64,000 nucleotides of DNA, from the NCBI GenBank assembly GCA_034440635.1, contig JAOTON010000197.1, forward strand, positions 549,161 to 613,160, written 5' to 3'. Made by a program: the position numbers and the translations under genes. Positions within the stretch are counted from its first letter, which is position 1; each line of letters opens with the position of its first letter. Positions 61,470 through 64,000 of this stretch are shown piece by piece. This stretch comes from Lepas anatifera (taxonomy: Eukaryota > Arthropoda > Thecostraca > Lepadidae). The notes beneath the pieces were generated by a model. That model had not been told where the DNA came from, made no database searches, and saw only the letters and a list, made by a program, of their open reading frames with translations.

Positions 61470-61806
61470 AAGTTCGATGCCTGGTGCCTGCCATCTGTGG
61501 TGATTATGCAACTTAAGCGTTCTACCTATAGCGGCAGCACATCGCGCCAAGCCCTCGGTCACGTCACTTTCCCCTCAGCGACCTGGACCTCAGTGGGATG
61601 GCACTCGGGCATCCGCAGATATCTGGCAGCCTTGTGTTTGACCTGTACGCAGTGGTAGCACACCATGGCAGCACCAGATCAGCCACTACACTGCCTTCTG
61701 CTGGAACCAGTCGGAAGCTGGTTGGTGTCACATTAACGATACCTACCTGTGTCAAGGAAGTACCGGCGGAGGAGGTGTGTAAGGCAACAGCGTACATGCT
61801 TTGTTA
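61470..61806 (+). pseudogene. Ubiquitin-specific protease (USP) catalytic-domain fragment, frameshifted
   Basis: Successive frames give KFDAWCLPSVVIMQLKRST, SRQALGHVTF, then PLSDLDLSGM, SLVFDLYAVVAHHGS, then SHYTAFCWNQSEAGWCHIND, then EVPAEEVCKATAYMLCY. This is the C-terminal half of the USP (peptidase C19) catalytic fold: LP..L...LKR, V.FP..LDLS, YDL.AVV.HHGS, the catalytic His in GHYTAF, the catalytic Asn/Asp in FND, and the closing KA.AY.L.Y. USPs cleave ubiquitin from proteins using a Cys-His-Asp/Asn triad. The Cys box is absent. Three frameshifts (a C run near 61572, near 61670, near 61755) and an upstream stop mark it as a pseudogene. Spacing resembles USP3-like proteins, but I cannot fix the paralogue. 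No intron is evident in this 337-base stretch. Confidence 0.78.
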
Positions 61807-61809
61807 CTC

Positions 61810-62014
61810 CTTTCTTCTACCCGATCTTAAATTTTCCCAAAATTTCAACTTTCATCGTAATAGAAAGGCTATAGTGCTGACCTAGCGCTAGCTCATCTAT
61901 AAAAAAACCTGCCACCACGAACTGTCACATTTGGTGATCTTATGATTTGATATAACTTGCAGGTGCTATAACTTGCACTGAAACTGTCCGTGACTACAGA
62001 CTGCTTTAGCATAT
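61810..62014. other. No recognised gene
   Basis: The USP frame runs on for ~25 codons without similarity; the rest shows nothing identifiable. Confidence 0.4.
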
Positions 62015-62130
62015 TTAAGTTGAGGTTACTTGACCTTGTCTAGTGACCTGACCGAAGATGACCTAGACCTCAGAAAAGCTGCGAAATTAATCAAGAACAA
62101 ACTGTGCAAGTGCGAAAATTGCACTTCATC
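62015..62130 (+). repeat. AGGTCA-rich dispersed repeat, short forward fragment
   Basis: TTGAGGTTACTTGACC, TAGTGACCTGACCGAAGATG and AAGCTGCGAAATTAATCAAG match the block before the CG palindrome in the copies at 7.5 and 54.1 kb. Confidence 0.5.
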
Positions 62131-62199
62131 CTTTTCTTCAACTATAAAAGCCCGAGTACTAATCATTCACGTGTGATGTTTGAATGAAACAGGCAACTA

Positions 62200-62860
62200 T
62201 CGCAGTGGCAAGGCATGCCTAAAGATTTGATACATTAAACCTCGCCCCGGTGTGGGGTGTTTGAACACCCCCTCAGGTTTTCCGGTGGCAGGAAAAACGA
62301 CATTGCGAAACGCCGCCGTACTTGGCACACCTTATCATTGGTCAATTTCGCAACTTCACTAAAAATTTCAATGCTGGGTCATCCCAGGTCAGACCACCAG
62401 TGCAGGTCAAGTGACCTCATCTCAAATTGTTTTAAGACGGTGTATGTAAGTAAGAAATGGGTGAATCTGTTGAATTGAAACTTATACGACATAATTGGTC
62501 AACCGAGTGAGCACTCGGTGAGCACCGAGTGCTCACTGCGCGAGTGAGCACCGAGGGAGTCCTGGAATGTATGCTGTAGCACCATAATATACATTCCGGG
62601 GTTTTTCATATCGATGATCTAGAATCAGGCACGGATTGTATTCTCTATTGGAAATACGTGGGGAAAACAGGAAGAGGGCTGTATTTGTGTAGATACAGCT
62701 GAGAATACCTTCGTATTCTCCAAGCCGTAGTATCCTGGGCCACTTTTCAGGTTCATGCTGCAATTTTGACCTGTGACCTCTGAGAGGTCATCTGGGGCTA
62801 TTTAAACAGTTTTCAGACTTGGGTCAATAACTTTGCAGGAAATGATGTACAACTTATGTT
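62200..62860 (-). repeat. AGGTCA-rich dispersed repeat, reverse copy
   Basis: Direct counterpart of 60390-60795: CCCCGGTGTGGGGTG, AACGCCGCCGTACTTGGCAC, CATCCCAGGTCAGACCACCA, CGACATAATTGGTCAACCGA, TTTTCATATCGATGATCTAG, and at 62766 TGACCTCTGAGAGGTCA, a palindrome of AGGTCA half-sites. It contains a hairpin insert at 62507-62552. Confidence 0.65.
62507..62536. repeat. Near-perfect 30-bp palindrome
   Basis: GTGAGCACTCGGTG and CACCGAGTGCTCAC are exact reverse complements separated by AG. The following bases repeat part of it (GAGTGAGCACCGAG). The sister copy near 60665 lacks this segment, so about 45 bases were gained here. Confidence 0.85.
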
Positions 62861-63300
62861 TTGATACCATTTCGTTTGGATTGCTATTGCGAGTCGATTG
62901 ATATGCGTATTGACTATGCTAGGTTAAAAAATGATCTTGACCTGAACTGAGGTCAGGTAATTTTTGCGTTTTGACCTAGCATAGTCATATTATACATAAC
63001 TCCATTTGCCGTGACGAAATGAAGAGAATGGTGCCTACAAAATGGTTCTAATCCAACTTTGTCAGAAACTAGAGTCCAAAAGCTCTACCCTAACATGCAA
63101 CCTTCTTTGACTTGTCATGACCTCAATATTGACCTGAGCAAAAGTGACCAATGTAGTTTTTCATGAATTTCTATTAGCTATCCAACAGCTTTCGCGCTTT
63201 TCTGCTAGTCCGCATAGGAAACGATTTTGAGGGGGAGTGTTTGAAAACCCCCACCCAGGGCAAAGGTGGTTCTGAGGCCCACCGGGGTGGGTGTGAAATC
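62861..63300 (-). repeat. Right arm of a long inverted repeat
   Basis: Reverse complement of 60800-61230: ATTGCTATTGCGAGTCGATT, GACTATGCTAGG, TGACCTCAATATTGACCTGA, GGGAGTGTTTGAAAACCCCC and GAGGCCCACCGGGGTG. Internal divergence is substantial, so the arms are not recent copies. Confidence 0.7.
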
Positions 63301-63639
63301 CTTTTTGCCGAATCACGCCTTTGTATCAGAGGATGAAACTATGGAATCATGGTCAGGATCGTTCATGGTGAGATCATTGCAGCCTCGTGAACGTGTAAAT
63401 GGAAGTGAACGGGCTTCATCAGGTCCTTGAAATACCGAACCCAGTCAACACACCCGCGTAAGAGCCCGCGTGGGCTGATGAGGGTGAAGCGTGGGCTCAG
63501 ACGGGCTAAGGGCTCGATGTGGGCAAACCATGTGGTAACCACGTGGTTTTAGAGGGTATGGTAGTGACGGTATTGGTGGAGGCTCAAGGTGATGTGCTTG
63601 TTTTTACTTGGCGGCTGTGTTTTTCAAATATTTTAAGCT
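63301..63639. other. No recognised gene
   Basis: Unique-looking sequence with GTGGGCT/GTGGTAACCACGTGG short repeats and no coding support. Confidence 0.45.
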
Positions 63640-63835
63640 AATCCCTTGACCTGGACGTTCGACCTTGACCTGGACACCGCTCCTTCCTAAAAATGTCACT
63701 TCCACCCCCCCACCCAGGATGTGGTTGTTGACACCTTCACTGTAGATTTTATCGCCCAAAAGTCGCAACCCCAAACCCCCAACCATGTGTGTTACAGGTC
63801 CTGATCGGAAATCCTGGAATTCCACTTATCGATGA
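63640..63835 (-). mobile_element. GGCGGATCC-type MITE, copy 8 (degenerate)
   Basis: AAATGTCACTTCCACCCC, ACCCAGGATGTGG, GTAGATTTTATCGCCCAAAA and GGTCCTGATCGGAAATCCTG keep family order. Ends are eroded (CCTGGAATTCCACTTATC at the right). Confidence 0.5.
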
Positions 63836-64000
63836 AAATTAAGTTAGCTTTTGCTTGTAAACTCCTTTGTTACAGCACCATTAGCGGCTGAATTTCAAAC
63901 CCGCAGGTATCATGAACACAGGCAAAGTATGTGCACGGTCTCAACAAGCATGAGTTTGTGCACAAATTATAATTTGTCGAAGAAGCGAATGCCTATGGGA

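Overview
This is a metazoan, non-coding-dominated window built almost entirely from transposable elements and simple or tandem repeats. The mix is an AP-endonuclease CR1-like LINE, an L1/Tx1-like LINE, a Gypsy LTR element, several Penelope-like elements (PLEs) with GIY-YIG endonucleases, a tRNA-derived SINE, hAT-type and TTAA-type non-autonomous DNA elements, long microsatellites, and no operon-like gene packing. That combination points to a repeat-rich animal genome, most likely an aquatic invertebrate or basal deuterostome. I cannot name the phylum from sequence alone. No intact host gene was found.

Layout. 0-8 kb: copies of an AGGTCA-rich dispersed repeat, a ~210-bp GC-rich tandem repeat, and a ~50-bp satellite (3.54-5.34 kb) whose unit matches the end of a dispersed GGCGGATCC element. 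8-10 kb: a CAGA-type microsatellite interrupted by a tRNA-SINE. 10-14 kb: a TTAA-flanked MITE, a hAT MITE and a 276-bp tandem array with two palindromes per unit. 14.2-21.8 kb: one hAT MITE split by two later insertions, a CR1-like LINE and a 3.3-kb hAT-like element (copy A). 21.8-25.9 kb: a second copy (B) of that 3.3-kb element, itself carrying a small PLE foldback, all inside an older TIR element. 25.9-31 kb: a nearly complete Gypsy element. 32.17-40.73 kb: an 8.56-kb head-to-head PLE palindrome bounded by one 12-bp target duplication. 42.5-46.4 kb: L1-like LINE. 46.4-50.5 kb: a second 276-bp array in opposite orientation, a 17-bp repeat array, and several GGCGGATCC elements. 50.9-54.8 kb: a SINE split by a 3.57-kb hAT-flanked composite that contains a large inverted repeat. 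54.8-58.9 kb: decayed PLE pieces with hammerhead-like motifs and TA/TG microsatellites. 60-63.8 kb: inverted and direct copies of the AGGTCA-rich family bracketing a broken ubiquitin-specific-protease (USP) fragment, the only host-protein similarity I recognised.

The elements work as nested layers rather than a pathway. Target-site duplications and split copies give a relative order: MITE, then CR1 and hAT-A; TIR element, then hAT-B, then mini-PLE; SINE, then hAT composite, then a small hAT MITE. The youngest-looking insertions are the Gypsy element (LTRs differ at about four positions plus a 2-bp indel) and the PLE palindrome. All identifications rest on motifs read by eye; no database search was possible.
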